This document shows, in pieces, positions 1-8,853 of a stretch of DNA of 32,812 bases. The DNA comes from Flavobacterium tistrianum. GTDB taxonomy: Bacteria; Bacteroidota; Bacteroidia; Flavobacteriales; Flavobacteriaceae. The notes under the pieces were generated by a model. The model worked only from the letters and a program-made list of their open reading frames with translations. It did no database searches and was not told where the DNA came from. Positions within the stretch are counted from its first letter, which is position 1. Every line of letters starts with the position of its first letter. The stretch is from the NCBI RefSeq assembly GCF_003254545.1, contig NZ_QJRH01000052.1:1-32812 (forward strand), read 5' to 3'. Made by a program: the position numbers and the translations under genes.

Positions 1-1
1 A

Positions 2-460
2 GAGAAAGCTCTGGGACCAATTGTAGCTTTGTTAAGAGACGATATGTTGGAATTTGACGAAGATCCAAAAGAGATTAAAATTTTGGACGAAAATGGAAAT
101 GAGATTCTTGCTGGAGATAATGCCAGACGTTTTTTTGAAGCTTCTTGGGTTCATAAATACAACGGAAAATATTATTTCTCTTATTCAACAGGCGATACGC
201 ATTTCATCTGCTACGCTATCGGAGACAGTCCTTATGGGCCGTTTACGTATCAGGGAAGGATTCTGAATCCGGTTATCGGGTGGACGTCACACCATTCTAT
301 CTGCGAAGTGGAAGGCGAGTGGTATCTGTTTTATCATGATTCAAGTTTATCAAAAGGCGTGACGCATTTGAGAAGCATGAAGGTGGCTAAGATTGATTAC
401 TTGGAAGACGGCTCGATTGTCACAATTGATCCTTACGGGATTAGAAGATTAATTGATTAA
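2..460 (+). CDS. GH43 glycoside hydrolase, 3' end only (partial)
   Basis: The open frame runs from the left edge of the window to a TAA at 458-460, so the gene begins outside. About 152 C-terminal residues of a family 43 beta-propeller hydrolase are visible. The motif FFEASWVHKYNGKYYFSYST carries the probable catalytic acid Glu, followed by repeated propeller-blade patterns (GPFTYQGRIL, HHSICEVEGEWYLFYHD) and the GVTHLRSMKVAKI ending common in this family. GH43 enzymes are inverting arabinofuranosidases or xylosidases that use two Asp and one Glu; the two Asp would lie in the missing half. A TTG near position 29 is not a start, because homology continues upstream of it. The regulator gene follows after 23 nt, so the two are probably co-transcribed. 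Substrate cannot be decided from this fragment, but the neighbourhood argues for arabinoxylan side chains. Confidence 0.85.
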   Translation, partial: EKALGPIVALLRDDMLEFDEDPKEIKILDENGNEILAGDNARRFFEASWVHKYNGKYYFSYSTGDTHFICYAIGDSPYGPFTYQGRILNPVIGWTSHHSICEVEGEWYLFYHDSSLSKGVTHLRSMKVAKIDYLEDGSIVTIDPYGIRRLID

Positions 461-483
461 AAGGCAGTTTAATTTTATTTTCT

Positions 484-1197
484 ATGAAAAAAGAAGATTC
501 AGAAGAGGGAATAGGGCTTAATTCATATCATGAAAATAAGATAGAAATTGATTGTGTAATATTCTGTTTTGAAGATAGAAGTTTGAAAGTTTTGCTTGTC
601 AAAAAGGAAAATGATATTTTGAATGGTAACTGGAGATTGCCGAGTTCCAGTTTAGAAGAGGGAGAAACAATATTAGAAACAGCACAAAAGATTTTGAAGA
701 AGTATATCTCAGAAGAAGATTTCTTTTTAGAGCAATTGCGAGCATTTGGTAATTATTCGTCATCATCACTTCAAGAGATTATTTCAATTGGCTATTATGC
801 AATGATTAGAAGAGAGAAAAAAAATGAGGATGATGAAGAATTTAAATCTGATGCAATCTGGATTGATGTGAGCAATATAAAAGGTTTAGAAGATAAATAC
901 ATGGCAATAATTGATTTTAGCATTAAAGAACTGCGAAAGAATATTTGCTGCAGTGCGGTTGGTTTCAATCTTTTGCCCGAAAAATTTACTTTGCTTCAGG
1001 TGATTCATTTGTATGAAAAAATATTAGAAATTGAAATCAACAAAACGAATTTCAGAAGAAAGATTTTGCAGAGAAGATTAGTTCGCGGTCTTGCTGAAAA
1101 AGAAGAAGGCGTATCAAACAGAGCTGCTGAATTTTATAGTTTGAATGTGCCGAAAGATGAACTGTTTTGGAATGTAAAATTCAACTTTAATTTTTGA
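484..1197 (+). CDS. NrtR-type transcriptional regulator with Nudix-like sensor domain
   Basis: A 237-residue protein. Residues about 20-135 form a Nudix-like fold (IEIDCVIFCFEDRSLKVLLVKK, NWRLPSSSLEEGETI). Residues about 155-205 match the winged-helix part of NrtR-family regulators (LLPEKFTLLQVIHLYEKILE, NKTNFRRKILQRRLV). In Bacteroidetes, proteins of this build are known as regulators of arabinose and xylose use (AraR/XylR of the Nudix class). The Nudix box is degenerate: the Gly that starts the box is Ser, and the REXXEE metal-binding segment is replaced by QKILKKY. It should therefore bind a ligand, not hydrolyse one. It sits 23 nt behind a GH43 gene and in front of the regulated intergenic region, and it is the only transcription factor in the window. 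It is a candidate for binding the palindromes upstream of both susC genes, though their central CG is also typical of LacI-family operators. Confidence 0.85.
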   Translation: MKKEDSEEGIGLNSYHENKIEIDCVIFCFEDRSLKVLLVKKENDILNGNWRLPSSSLEEGETILETAQKILKKYISEEDFFLEQLRAFGNYSSSSLQEIISIGYYAMIRREKKNEDDEEFKSDAIWIDVSNIKGLEDKYMAIIDFSIKELRKNICCSAVGFNLLPEKFTLLQVIHLYEKILEIEINKTNFRRKILQRRLVRGLAEKEEGVSNRAAEFYSLNVPKDELFWNVKFNFNF

Positions 1198-1426
1198 GGA
1201 AAATATTATTTTGATTTGATGAGTCAGAGTCGTTTATTTCTAATTTAATATATGTGATAGTCTTAGAACGTTATTTTATGTCTTAACTAATAAAATTTAT
1301 TATCAGTTTGAATATTTTATAAAGATTTACCATCAGGCTAAAGTTTCATCTATTTTAAAAATTTTGCAAAAGGAGATGATTTTAGAAGATGTAAAAAGCT
1401 AATTTTTTTAGAATTTGTTTTAAAAG

Positions 1427-1455
1427 AACCTTTCATGAAAATGAAGGGTTTTTTT
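1427..1455 (+). terminator. Intrinsic terminator
   Basis: A 10-bp stem (1427-1436 with 1441-1450, one G-T wobble) with a GAAA tetraloop, followed by seven T (1449-1455). It probably ends the transcript carrying the GH43 fragment and the Nudix-type regulator, although it lies about 230 nt past the regulator's stop codon. It insulates the operator/promoter region that follows. Confidence 0.75.
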
Positions 1456-1464
1456 ATGGGAAAT

Positions 1465-1480
1465 AAACAATCGATTGTTT
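1465..1480. promoter_or_regulatory. Palindromic operator, distal copy (operon A)
   Basis: AAACAATCGATTGTTT is a perfect 16-bp palindrome with a central CG. It is one of four copies of the core ACAAYCGATTGT in the window. Its centre is 321 bp upstream of the centre of the proximal copy at 1786-1801, and it directly follows the terminator. The paired arrangement suggests an auxiliary operator used in looping (inference). Confidence 0.65.
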
Positions 1481-1785
1481 TTAAGATGGTTTTTTACAGC
1501 TTTAGTGATTAGTTTATCAGATAGTTACTTGGTAATGTACGATTTTACTGGAAATTTTTATTAATAAGTTGTCTTTTAAACTTGATAATTGGAGTTTTTT
1601 CAAATAGAAAAGAAGGTTTTTTCATTTTTATGTTTTCTTTAAGAATATTATAAGAACTTAAAATTTTTATTAAATATAGCTACAACGTTGTAGTGTAATT
1701 TATGATATTTTTATTATTTTTAGTGAAATTATGAAGTAAATATTTTTTTATCGGGTGTTTTTTTCGTACTTATCAATAAAAAATT

Positions 1786-1801
1786 ACACAACCGATTGTG
1801 T
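1786..1801. promoter_or_regulatory. Palindromic operator, proximal copy over the susC1 -33 element
   Basis: ACACAACCGATTGTGT is palindromic with one mismatch pair and shares the 10-mer CAACCGATTG with the two copies upstream of susC2. The TTG at 1796-1798 inside it is positioned as the -33 element, 19 nt before TATATTTG. A protein bound here would compete with or contact RNA polymerase. Confidence 0.7.
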
Positions 1802-1825
1802 TTGAAAGATATTTTTCTATATTTG
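1796..1825 (+). promoter_or_regulatory. Bacteroidetes-type promoter of operon A (susC1)
   Basis: TTG (1796-1798), 19 nt spacer, then TATATTTG (1818-1825) match the Flavobacterium consensus TTG-N17-23-TAnnTTTG. The 15-mer TTTTTCTATATTTGT (1812-1826) is repeated exactly at the susC2 promoter (22083-22097). Transcription should start a few nt after 1825, which gives a leader of roughly 95 nt that is A-rich and has no Shine-Dalgarno sequence. Confidence 0.75.
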
Positions 1826-1925
1826 TAATAGTTACACTTATAAAGTCGGTGTTCCATTTTAACTTTTTAAGTGTTGAAAATTACTAACCAACAAAAACCA
1901 AATTTTAATAATTAAATCAATTTTT

Positions 1926-4900
1926 ATGAATAATTTTTTTATTACAAGTAAATCGAAGCATATAAAAAGCTTCGGTTTTTTGATCCTATTGTTTTTGGTC
2001 TCAATGCAAATTAAGGCGCAAACAACAATTACAGGAACAGTTTCGGATGCAAACGGTCCAATTCCTGGCGTGAATGTTAATCTAAAAGGAGCAAAAAACG
2101 GAGTAAGTACAGGTTTCGACGGTAATTATTCTATAAGTGCGCCTTCAAATGGTATTCTTGTCTTTAGCTTTATAGGCTTTAAAACCCAAGAAATTAGTGT
2201 TAATGGAAAGACGAAAATCAATGTGCTTTTGGAGGAAGATTCCAATAACTTAAAAGAAGTAGTTGTAATCGGATATGGTACTCAAATTAAAGAGGCGGTT
2301 ACAGGATCGGTTGCTTCATTAGGAGGAAAAGAGTTAAATGAAGTGCCAGCTGCCAATATTACCCAAGCTTTACAAGGAAGACTTGCAGGGGTAGAGATGA
2401 CGCAAACTTCTTCTAAACCAGGTGCTGCAATGCAGATAAGGATTCGTGGAACAAGATCTCTTACGGGGAGCAATGATCCTTTAGTGGTGTTGGACGGAGT
2501 TCCGTTTGCAGGTTCTATAGGAGATATCAATCCTGCAGATATTAAATCTGTAGATATCTTGAAAGATGCTTCTGCTACAGCTATTTATGGTTCCCGTGGA
2601 GCCAATGGTGTAATTTTAGTGACTACTTTAAAAGGAAAGAAAAATCAGAAAGCTACATTTTCATACAATGGTTTTAGCGGAATTAAACAGGTTTTCTCAA
2701 AATATCCGATGATGGATGCTACTAAATTTGCTGCTCTTCGTGATTATACAGGTTTATATGTAGATGGTGTTGACGAGAAAAGAAATGTAAATACAGATTG
2801 GCAGAATTCATTGTACGGTTCTGGCGAAATGATCAGCCATGATGTTAGCGTTTCGGGCGGAACTGAAACTGGTGCTTACAATGCAGGTTTAGGATATTAC
2901 AAAGAAGAGTCGGTTCTTCCAGGTCAGAGCTATGAGCGTTTTAGTCTTAGAGCAGGTTTAGATCAGCAGATTAATAGATCTATTCGTATAGGATTTAACA
3001 CCAATAGCAATTACAGCATTACAAATGGTGATAATATCGGAACAGGAACTATTCTGCAGACTTCACCCCTTGCGAATCCGTATAATGCAGATGGTTCTTT
3101 GAAAAGAACAGTGAGCATGGCAGCAGATGACCAATGGGTTTATACTAGAAAATCTATTGAAAATTTAGGAGATGCTTATGTGAATTTAAATAGAGCTTTT
3201 AGTTCTTACAATAACATTTTTGCAGAAATAAAAATTCCAGGTGTTGAAGGTTTGAAATACAGACTTAATACTGGTTTAAATTTGCGCACATCAAATGCTG
3301 GATATTATGAAGGTCAGGGAGTTTTTGACGTAAACCCAACGACACTTTCTAATGCGGCAATAACAAACGGCTGGTCTACACAATGGCTATTGGAAAATTT
3401 ACTGACGTATGATAAAACTTTTGCACAAAAACATACTATAAATTTTGTCGGTCTATATTCAAACGAACAATATACAGGACAAAGTTCGAGAGTGACTCGA
3501 AACGGAATTACTTCTGATGCTTTTCAATTTTATAATTTAGGACAAAGTGAGGAAGAAGCTGTAATTAACCCTGCAGATCAAGATTATACACAGTGGGGAT
3601 TGACATCGTATATGGCTAGGTTAATGTATTCTTATGATAACCGTTACTTTGTATCTGGAACAGTTCGTTCTGATGGTTCATCAAGATTATCTCCTGGAAA
3701 CAAATGGGTAACTTATCCTGCAGTATCTGCTGGTTGGACACTTTCAAACGAGTCATTCCTTAAAGATGTAAAATACATCAATTTATTGAAATTGAGAGCT
3801 GGTTATGGAGAAACTTCAAATCAGGCGGTATCTCCTTATGCAACGTTGGGAGCTTTAAGCACAAGGCCATACAATTTTGGAAGCAATAATTCAACTGGAG
3901 TATATGTTACTGAGCTTCCAAATCCTAATTTGGGATGGGAGTTTTCTACTACATGGAACTATGGTTTAGATTTCGGATTTTTCAACAATCGTTTATCAGG
4001 TACAGTCGAATATTATAAAACAAACACAAAAAATCTATTGCAGCGTGTGGGACTTCCAGCGACGTCTGGTGTAAGCAGTTATGTGGCTAACGTGGGAGAA
4101 ACAGAAAACAAAGGTTATGAAATTTCATTAAATGGAGTTATTCTTGATAACCCTAAAGGTGTGACATGGTCTGTGGGAGTTAATTTCTATAAAAACGAAA
4201 ACAAGCTTGTTGCTTTAGCATCAGGTGCTAGCCGTGACGAAGCAAACAACTGGTTTGTTGGATATAATATTAATTCAATCTATGATTATGAAAAGGTCGG
4301 AATCTGGCAGGAAGGCGATCCATATATGTCAATTCTTGAGCCAGGACCAACTGGAATTAATCAGCAGGGAACAGTTGTAGGATCGATCAAAGTGAAATAT
4401 ACCGGAGAATATAATCCAGATGGTTCGCCAGCTCGTGCCATTAATGCAAGTGATCGTCAGATTATAGAAACAGATCCAGACTTTCAGGGAGGTTTCAATA
4501 CGAATGTAACTTACAAAGGATTTGATTTTAATGCAGTAGGAGCGTTTAAAAGCGGAGGTGTATTAATAAGTACATTATATGGAGGAGCAAGTTATATGAA
4601 CCTTTTAAACGGACGTAGAAGTAACGTTGATGTAGATTACTGGACTCCAGATAACAGAGACGGAGAATTTCCTAATCCGAGAGGTATTAGAAGCGGTGAT
4701 AACCCTAAATACATGTCGACTATGGGGTACTTTGATGCTTCTTATGTAAAAATTAGAGCAATGACTCTTGGGTATACTCTTGATCAAGACTTTACAAGAA
4801 ATTTAGGAATCGATAAATTAAGACTTTATTTCACAGTGCAGAATCCGTTTGTTTTATTTTCTCCATATCACGATAAATCTGGAATGGATCCTGAAACGAA

Positions 4901-5015
4901 TTCATTTGGTGACGAAAATCAGGCCGTTGCCTCTTATCAGAGAAGATTTTCGGTTATCGGTACAAACACTCCTGCAACCAGAAATTATTTATTTGGACTT
5001 AATTTAACATTTTAA
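1926..5015 (+). CDS. SusC-like TonB-dependent outer-membrane transporter (SusC1)
   Basis: A 1029-residue protein, normal for SusC/RagA. It has a signal peptide (about 1-32, hydrophobic FGFLILLFLVSM, cleavage after IKAQ), then a carboxypeptidase-regulatory-like beta-sandwich (about 33-105, ITGTVSDANGPIPGVNV to GFDGNYSI). A TonB-box-like EVVVIGYGTQ lies at 111-120. The plug domain follows (about 120-240, QALQGRLAGVE, IRIRGTRSLTG, VLDGVPF, DILKDASATAIYGSRGANGVILVTT). The rest is a 22-strand barrel ending in a hydrophobic strand (NYLFGLNLTF). It imports oligosaccharides across the outer membrane with the SusD lipoprotein encoded 11 nt downstream, powered by TonB-ExbBD. Neighbouring enzymes make xylan fragments the likely cargo. 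A terminator-like hairpin lies inside codons of the signal peptide (1950-1981). Confidence 0.95.
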   Translation: MNNFFITSKSKHIKSFGFLILLFLVSMQIKAQTTITGTVSDANGPIPGVNVNLKGAKNGVSTGFDGNYSISAPSNGILVFSFIGFKTQEISVNGKTKINVLLEEDSNNLKEVVVIGYGTQIKEAVTGSVASLGGKELNEVPAANITQALQGRLAGVEMTQTSSKPGAAMQIRIRGTRSLTGSNDPLVVLDGVPFAGSIGDINPADIKSVDILKDASATAIYGSRGANGVILVTTLKGKKNQKATFSYNGFSGIKQVFSKYPMMDATKFAALRDYTGLYVDGVDEKRNVNTDWQNSLYGSGEMISHDVSVSGGTETGAYNAGLGYYKEESVLPGQSYERFSLRAGLDQQINRSIRIGFNTNSNYSITNGDNIGTGTILQTSPLANPYNADGSLKRTVSMAADDQWVYTRKSIENLGDAYVNLNRAFSSYNNIFAEIKIPGVEGLKYRLNTGLNLRTSNAGYYEGQGVFDVNPTTLSNAAITNGWSTQWLLENLLTYDKTFAQKHTINFVGLYSNEQYTGQSSRVTRNGITSDAFQFYNLGQSEEEAVINPADQDYTQWGLTSYMARLMYSYDNRYFVSGTVRSDGSSRLSPGNKWVTYPAVSAGWTLSNESFLKDVKYINLLKLRAGYGETSNQAVSPYATLGALSTRPYNFGSNNSTGVYVTELPNPNLGWEFSTTWNYGLDFGFFNNRLSGTVEYYKTNTKNLLQRVGLPATSGVSSYVANVGETENKGYEISLNGVILDNPKGVTWSVGVNFYKNENKLVALASGASRDEANNWFVGYNINSIYDYEKVGIWQEGDPYMSILEPGPTGINQQGTVVGSIKVKYTGEYNPDGSPARAINASDRQIIETDPDFQGGFNTNVTYKGFDFNAVGAFKSGGVLISTLYGGASYMNLLNGRRSNVDVDYWTPDNRDGEFPNPRGIRSGDNPKYMSTMGYFDASYVKIRAMTLGYTLDQDFTRNLGIDKLRLYFTVQNPFVLFSPYHDKSGMDPETNSFGDENQAVASYQRRFSVIGTNTPATRNYLFGLNLTF
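1950..1981 (+). promoter_or_regulatory. Terminator-like hairpin inside the susC1 signal-peptide codons
   Basis: A 10-bp stem (1950-1959 with 1969-1978, one T-G wobble) has a 9-nt A-rich loop and ends in six T (1976-1981). It starts 24 nt after the A of the start codon. It has the shape of an intrinsic terminator but lies in coding sequence, so translation would normally mask it. It might act as a translation-coupled attenuator, or it may be chance in an AT-rich, Lys/Phe-coding stretch. Confidence 0.35.
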
Positions 5016-5026
5016 TCAGAACAGAT

Positions 5027-6967
5027 ATGAAACGATATATTTTTAAAAATTTAATCATAGGATCAACGGTTTTACTTTCATTAGCAGGCTGTTCCGATAT
5101 ATTAGAGGAAAAACCTCATGATTTTTACGAACCAGGTTATTTTAAAACTGAACAAGGTGTTAAACAGGGATTAACTTCTCACTATGCACATTTACGCTGG
5201 ATTTACGGACAGGCTTATTTTTATAATGCTTGCCAGACAGGGACAGATGAAGCAACGTACGCGCAGAGTGCAGACGGAAATTTTAAAGATCACGATTTGT
5301 CTGGTGTGGGAGTTATAAATCCAACTTCAAGCCGTTCAGATGTTTTGTGGAATAACTCTTATTATGATATCAATACTGCCAGCGGTATTATCGAAAATGG
5401 TGCAGCCGTTGGAGTTGCCAGCAGTTTAATTGCAGAATCTAAATTTTTTAGAGGGTTTGATTATTTTCTTTTAGTGCAGACTTTTGGAGGCGTTCCTTTG
5501 GATTTAGGAGCTGGAGAATTAAAGTTTAACAGTAAACCTTCAAGATATTCTAAACGTAATACAGTTCCTGAAGTATATACTAAAGCCATTTTCCCGGATT
5601 TGGTTACAGCGGTTAATGATCTTCCAGATACGCCTAGATTGACAGGAACGGTAACTAAAACTGTAGCGCGATTATTTCTGGCAAAAGCATATCTTACTTA
5701 TGCTTGGTGGTTAGAAAACCCAAATAATATACCAACCTATCCAGATACTCCAAGAACAGATCCAGATGGACATAATGCACAGTGGTACTTTCAAAAGGCT
5801 TATGATTTGGCTGTAGAAGGAATTAATAATCCAGGTGTTTATGGGCTGCTAGATTCTTATTATGATGTTAATGCTGGAGCAAATGACAGAAACAAAGAAG
5901 TAATGCTTTTTGCAGATCATACACAGGAAAGTGAGTATTACAATGGTGCCAGTCTTACGTACGGTAGCGGTGGTTCGCCAGATAACTTTTCAGGTTGGAT
6001 GGTGACTTGGAACTATACTGCTATAAGAAGTAAAAACGGTTCAGCAGCAGTTTCTTCAGTACAAAGAGAAGCTAATCAATTTTTAGGACGTCCGTGGACA
6101 AGAATGGCTCCACCTATTGAAGTTTTTACGAATACTTTTGCAGATAAAACAAATGATTCAAGATATGACGGAACGTTTGCGGCAGTTTTCAGAGGAAATT
6201 GGAATCTTCAAGGAACTGGTCTTACTGGCGTAGCAACATTGACCAATGCAAATGGTTTGACAATTAAACCCGGTGATGCAGTTTTAAGTTTTCTTAATGA
6301 TGAACCATCAACTGCAATTACTTATCCTTCTGGACAAGGTGAAAGTGGAGTTGGCGCAGGAGTGTTGCCAGGAAGAGCAGATTATGTGATTTCTCCAAAA
6401 GGCATTAGCAGAATTGTATACCCAGGTTTCTGGAAACTTGGGCCATACAGAACAGACAACGCGGGAGGATTAGGACAGCCAAATGCAGGAAGCACAAGAC
6501 CATTTCCAGTAGCAAAATTCTCTGAATTATATTTAGTTGCCGCAGAAGCAGCTGTTAAAGGAGCTACAGGATCTTTGAGTGCCAGATCTCTTGTAAATGT
6601 ATTACGAGCTAGAGCTGGAAAATGGAAATGGGATAATAATGGAAATACAGCTAAAATTCAGGATAATAGCGCCGCTATGACCAATGCGACTCCAGCTGTA
6701 ATTGATATTAACTACATTCTGGCCGAACGTTCACGTGAGTTTTTTGGCGAAGGATACCGTTGGTATGATTTAGTAAGAACACAGAAATGGAATGAAATTG
6801 CAGGGAAATATTCTATAGGAGGATCTAACTACGGACAGCATACTCCAGAAGTAGTAACCAGAACAATTGATGCGCATCATTATCTAAGACCAATTCCGCA
6901 AGGACAAATGGATGGAATGGAAATGTCTGCTGACGAAAAAGCAGCTTACCAAAATCCAGGATATTAA
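5027..6967 (+). CDS. SusD-like surface glycan-binding lipoprotein (SusD1)
   Basis: A 646-residue RagB/SusD family protein with a lipoprotein signal peptide whose lipobox LAGC puts the lipidated Cys at residue 22. The SusD N-terminal region is seen in the early part (EEKPHDFYEPGYFKTEQGVKQGLTSHYAHLRWIY). The TPR-like body includes AESKFFRGFDYFLLVQTFGGVPL. The C-terminal signature ILAERSREFFGEGYRWYDLVRTQKW leads to the usual LRPIPQGQ ... NPGY ending. It forms the lid of the SusC1 transporter and binds glycan at the cell surface. It starts 11 nt after susC1. It is clearly longer than SusD2 (498 residues), so the two pairs probably bind different glycan structures. A terminator-like hairpin follows at 7054-7081. 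Confidence 0.95.
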   Translation: MKRYIFKNLIIGSTVLLSLAGCSDILEEKPHDFYEPGYFKTEQGVKQGLTSHYAHLRWIYGQAYFYNACQTGTDEATYAQSADGNFKDHDLSGVGVINPTSSRSDVLWNNSYYDINTASGIIENGAAVGVASSLIAESKFFRGFDYFLLVQTFGGVPLDLGAGELKFNSKPSRYSKRNTVPEVYTKAIFPDLVTAVNDLPDTPRLTGTVTKTVARLFLAKAYLTYAWWLENPNNIPTYPDTPRTDPDGHNAQWYFQKAYDLAVEGINNPGVYGLLDSYYDVNAGANDRNKEVMLFADHTQESEYYNGASLTYGSGGSPDNFSGWMVTWNYTAIRSKNGSAAVSSVQREANQFLGRPWTRMAPPIEVFTNTFADKTNDSRYDGTFAAVFRGNWNLQGTGLTGVATLTNANGLTIKPGDAVLSFLNDEPSTAITYPSGQGESGVGAGVLPGRADYVISPKGISRIVYPGFWKLGPYRTDNAGGLGQPNAGSTRPFPVAKFSELYLVAAEAAVKGATGSLSARSLVNVLRARAGKWKWDNNGNTAKIQDNSAAMTNATPAVIDINYILAERSREFFGEGYRWYDLVRTQKWNEIAGKYSIGGSNYGQHTPEVVTRTIDAHHYLRPIPQGQMDGMEMSADEKAAYQNPGY

Positions 6968-7053
6968 ATTATATTTTTCTGAAAACTAATTCTAAACAAA
7001 TAAGATCAATTTTATAAATTATCTTATTACGGTTTATTAATGTAGTTTTAAAC

Positions 7054-7081
7054 AAGCCGGGAGTAACCCTCTCGGCTTTTT
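7054..7081 (+). terminator. Terminator-like hairpin between susD1 and GH43
   Basis: A 10-bp stem (7054-7063 with 7069-7078, one G-T wobble), loop TAACC, then five T (7077-7081). Only 36 nt separate it from the next start codon and no TAnnTTTG element is visible there. Downstream genes therefore probably depend on read-through, so the element would lower enzyme expression relative to SusCD. Confidence 0.7.
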
Positions 7082-7117
7082 AATATTTTTCGAATGTACT
7101 TTAACAAACAATATAAA

Positions 7118-8848
7118 ATGAGCAATAAAAAAAAGATTCTTATATCGGTTGCTGTTCTGTTTTGCTCTATCCTTACGCAGGCTCAGGAAACCACTATCAA
7201 AAAAAAGAAAAGCAGTAAAGATCCTATTTTTTCAAATGCAACTTACGTGGGAGATGACCAGATTTATAAAAGCAATCCTTTAAAAGAAGATGAATTTTAT
7301 TCTCCCATTCTACAGGGATGTTATCCTGATCCTGCCATTACAAGAAAAGGCGACGATTATTATATGGTGTGTTCTTCGTTTGCTATGTTTCCTGGAGTGC
7401 CCATTTTTCACTCTAAAGATTTAGTAAACTGGACCGATTTGGGAGGGGTATTAAATAAAGTTTCAGAGTTTAATCCTCATGATACAGGAATTAGCGCTGG
7501 TGTCTATGCTCCGGGAATTACTTATAATCCGCACAACGATACTTTTTATATGATTGTTACTGCTTTTACAGGCGGTTTAGGAAATATCATAGTAAAAACT
7601 AAAGATCCAAAAAAAGGATGGGGAAGCCCGATAAAATTAGCTTTTAATGGAATAGATCCTTCTATCTTTTTTGATGATAACGGAAAAGGGTATGTCGTGC
7701 ATAATGATGCTCCTGATAAAGGAAAAGAATTGTATAACGGACATCGTGTAATTAAAGTTTGGGAATATGATTTAGAAAAAGATCAGGTAATTCCGGGAAC
7801 AGATAAAATTATTGTAGATGGTGGAGTTGACCTTTCTAAGAAACCAATTTGGATTGAAGCTCCTCATTTGTATAAAAAAGACAATCATTACTATTTAATG
7901 TGTGCTGAAGGAGGTACAGGAGGAAATCATAGCGAGGTTGTTTTTATTAGTGATAATCCAAAAGGACCTTTCAAACCAGCATCAAATAATCCAATTCTCA
8001 CACAAAGATATTTCCCTCAAAACAGACCCAACAAAGTAGATTGGGCAGGACATGCCGATTTGGTACTTGGGCCGGATAACAAGTATTATGGTGTATTTTT
8101 GGGAATTCGTCCAAACGAAAAAGATAGAGTAAATGCAGGACGTGAAACCTTTATGCTTCCAGTAGATTGGTCGGGTACTTTTCCTGTTTTTGAGAATGGT
8201 TTAGTGCCAATGGGACCAAAATTAAAAATGCCAAACGGTGTTGTAAACAAAACGGGCAAAGATGGTTTTTTCCCTAATGGCAACTTTACATTTACAGAAA
8301 ATTTTACATCACAGAAGTTAGATTATAGATGGATTGGATTACGCGGACCAAGAGAACACTTTATTTCTATTGTTAAAAAAGGTTTGCAGATTACGCCATT
8401 TGCTGTAAACATCAAGGAGCTAAAACCAACTTCTACCTTATTTTACAGACAGCAGCATAATACTTTTTCTTTTACAACAACTTTAGAATATAAGCCAGAG
8501 TCAGAAAAAAATCTGGCAGGAATTGTATGTCTGCAGAACGAAAGCTACAATTACGTTTTTGGTATCACTAAGAAAGGAAAAGACACCTATATACTGTTGG
8601 AAAGAACGGAAAAAGGACAATCAGAAATTGTGTCAAGCGCAAAAATAGAAATCAAAGGAGCAATACGTTTGCAAGTTAAAGCAACAGGCGACGATTATCA
8701 GTTTAGCTATGCTTTAAACGGTGCTGATTTTGAAAATCTTGGAAATCCAGTTTCAGGAGATATTCTTTCAACAAATGTTGCAGGCGGATTTACAGGAGCG
8801 TTGGTGGGTTTATATGCCACTTCATCAAATAATTCACATCCGAAATAA
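7118..8848 (+). CDS. GH43 beta-xylosidase/alpha-L-arabinofuranosidase with C-terminal beta-sandwich
   Basis: The start at 7118 (MSNKKKILISVAVLFCSILTQAQ) gives a clean signal peptide. An in-frame ATG at 7094 would add eight residues and is less likely. Counting from 7118 (576 residues), the five-blade propeller has the catalytic base in YPDPAI (Asp71), the pKa-modulating Asp in IDPSIFFDDNGKGY (Asp180) and the acid in IEAPHLY (Glu247). After about residue 375 comes a concanavalin-like domain (FTENFTSQKLDYRWIGLRGPREHF to GGFTGALVGLYATS), as in the GH43 subfamilies active on xylo-oligosaccharides. It likely acts in the periplasm, cutting xylose or arabinose from non-reducing ends of arabinoxylan oligosaccharides. 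Terminator-like hairpins stand on both sides of the gene. Confidence 0.9.
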   Translation: MSNKKKILISVAVLFCSILTQAQETTIKKKKSSKDPIFSNATYVGDDQIYKSNPLKEDEFYSPILQGCYPDPAITRKGDDYYMVCSSFAMFPGVPIFHSKDLVNWTDLGGVLNKVSEFNPHDTGISAGVYAPGITYNPHNDTFYMIVTAFTGGLGNIIVKTKDPKKGWGSPIKLAFNGIDPSIFFDDNGKGYVVHNDAPDKGKELYNGHRVIKVWEYDLEKDQVIPGTDKIIVDGGVDLSKKPIWIEAPHLYKKDNHYYLMCAEGGTGGNHSEVVFISDNPKGPFKPASNNPILTQRYFPQNRPNKVDWAGHADLVLGPDNKYYGVFLGIRPNEKDRVNAGRETFMLPVDWSGTFPVFENGLVPMGPKLKMPNGVVNKTGKDGFFPNGNFTFTENFTSQKLDYRWIGLRGPREHFISIVKKGLQITPFAVNIKELKPTSTLFYRQQHNTFSFTTTLEYKPESEKNLAGIVCLQNESYNYVFGITKKGKDTYILLERTEKGQSEIVSSAKIEIKGAIRLQVKATGDDYQFSYALNGADFENLGNPVSGDILSTNVAGGFTGALVGLYATSSNNSHPK

Positions 8849-8853
8849 AATTT

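Larger units (their letters stand above)
1198..1925. other. Intergenic control region upstream of operon A (728 bp, gene-free)
   Basis: A very AT-rich stretch without a credible gene. It holds an intrinsic terminator (1427-1455), a distal palindromic operator (1465-1480), a proximal operator (1786-1801) that overlaps the -33 element, a -7 element (1818-1825), and an A-rich 5' leader of roughly 95 nt before the susC1 start. The same order of elements recurs at 21531-22187. Confidence 0.7.

Noticed and set aside
410..424. A half-match to the operator (CGATTGTCACAATTG region) inside the GH43 fragment
   Set aside because: Only one half-site agrees, it lies in coding sequence, and it is not near a promoter element.
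1244..1402. A 52-codon open frame after the regulator, ending in an amphipathic-looking peptide (SSILKILQKEMILEDVKS)
   Set aside because: It has no start codon except an internal ATG that would leave eight codons, and I recognise no homology. It is probably chance in AT-rich DNA, although a gene remnant cannot be excluded.
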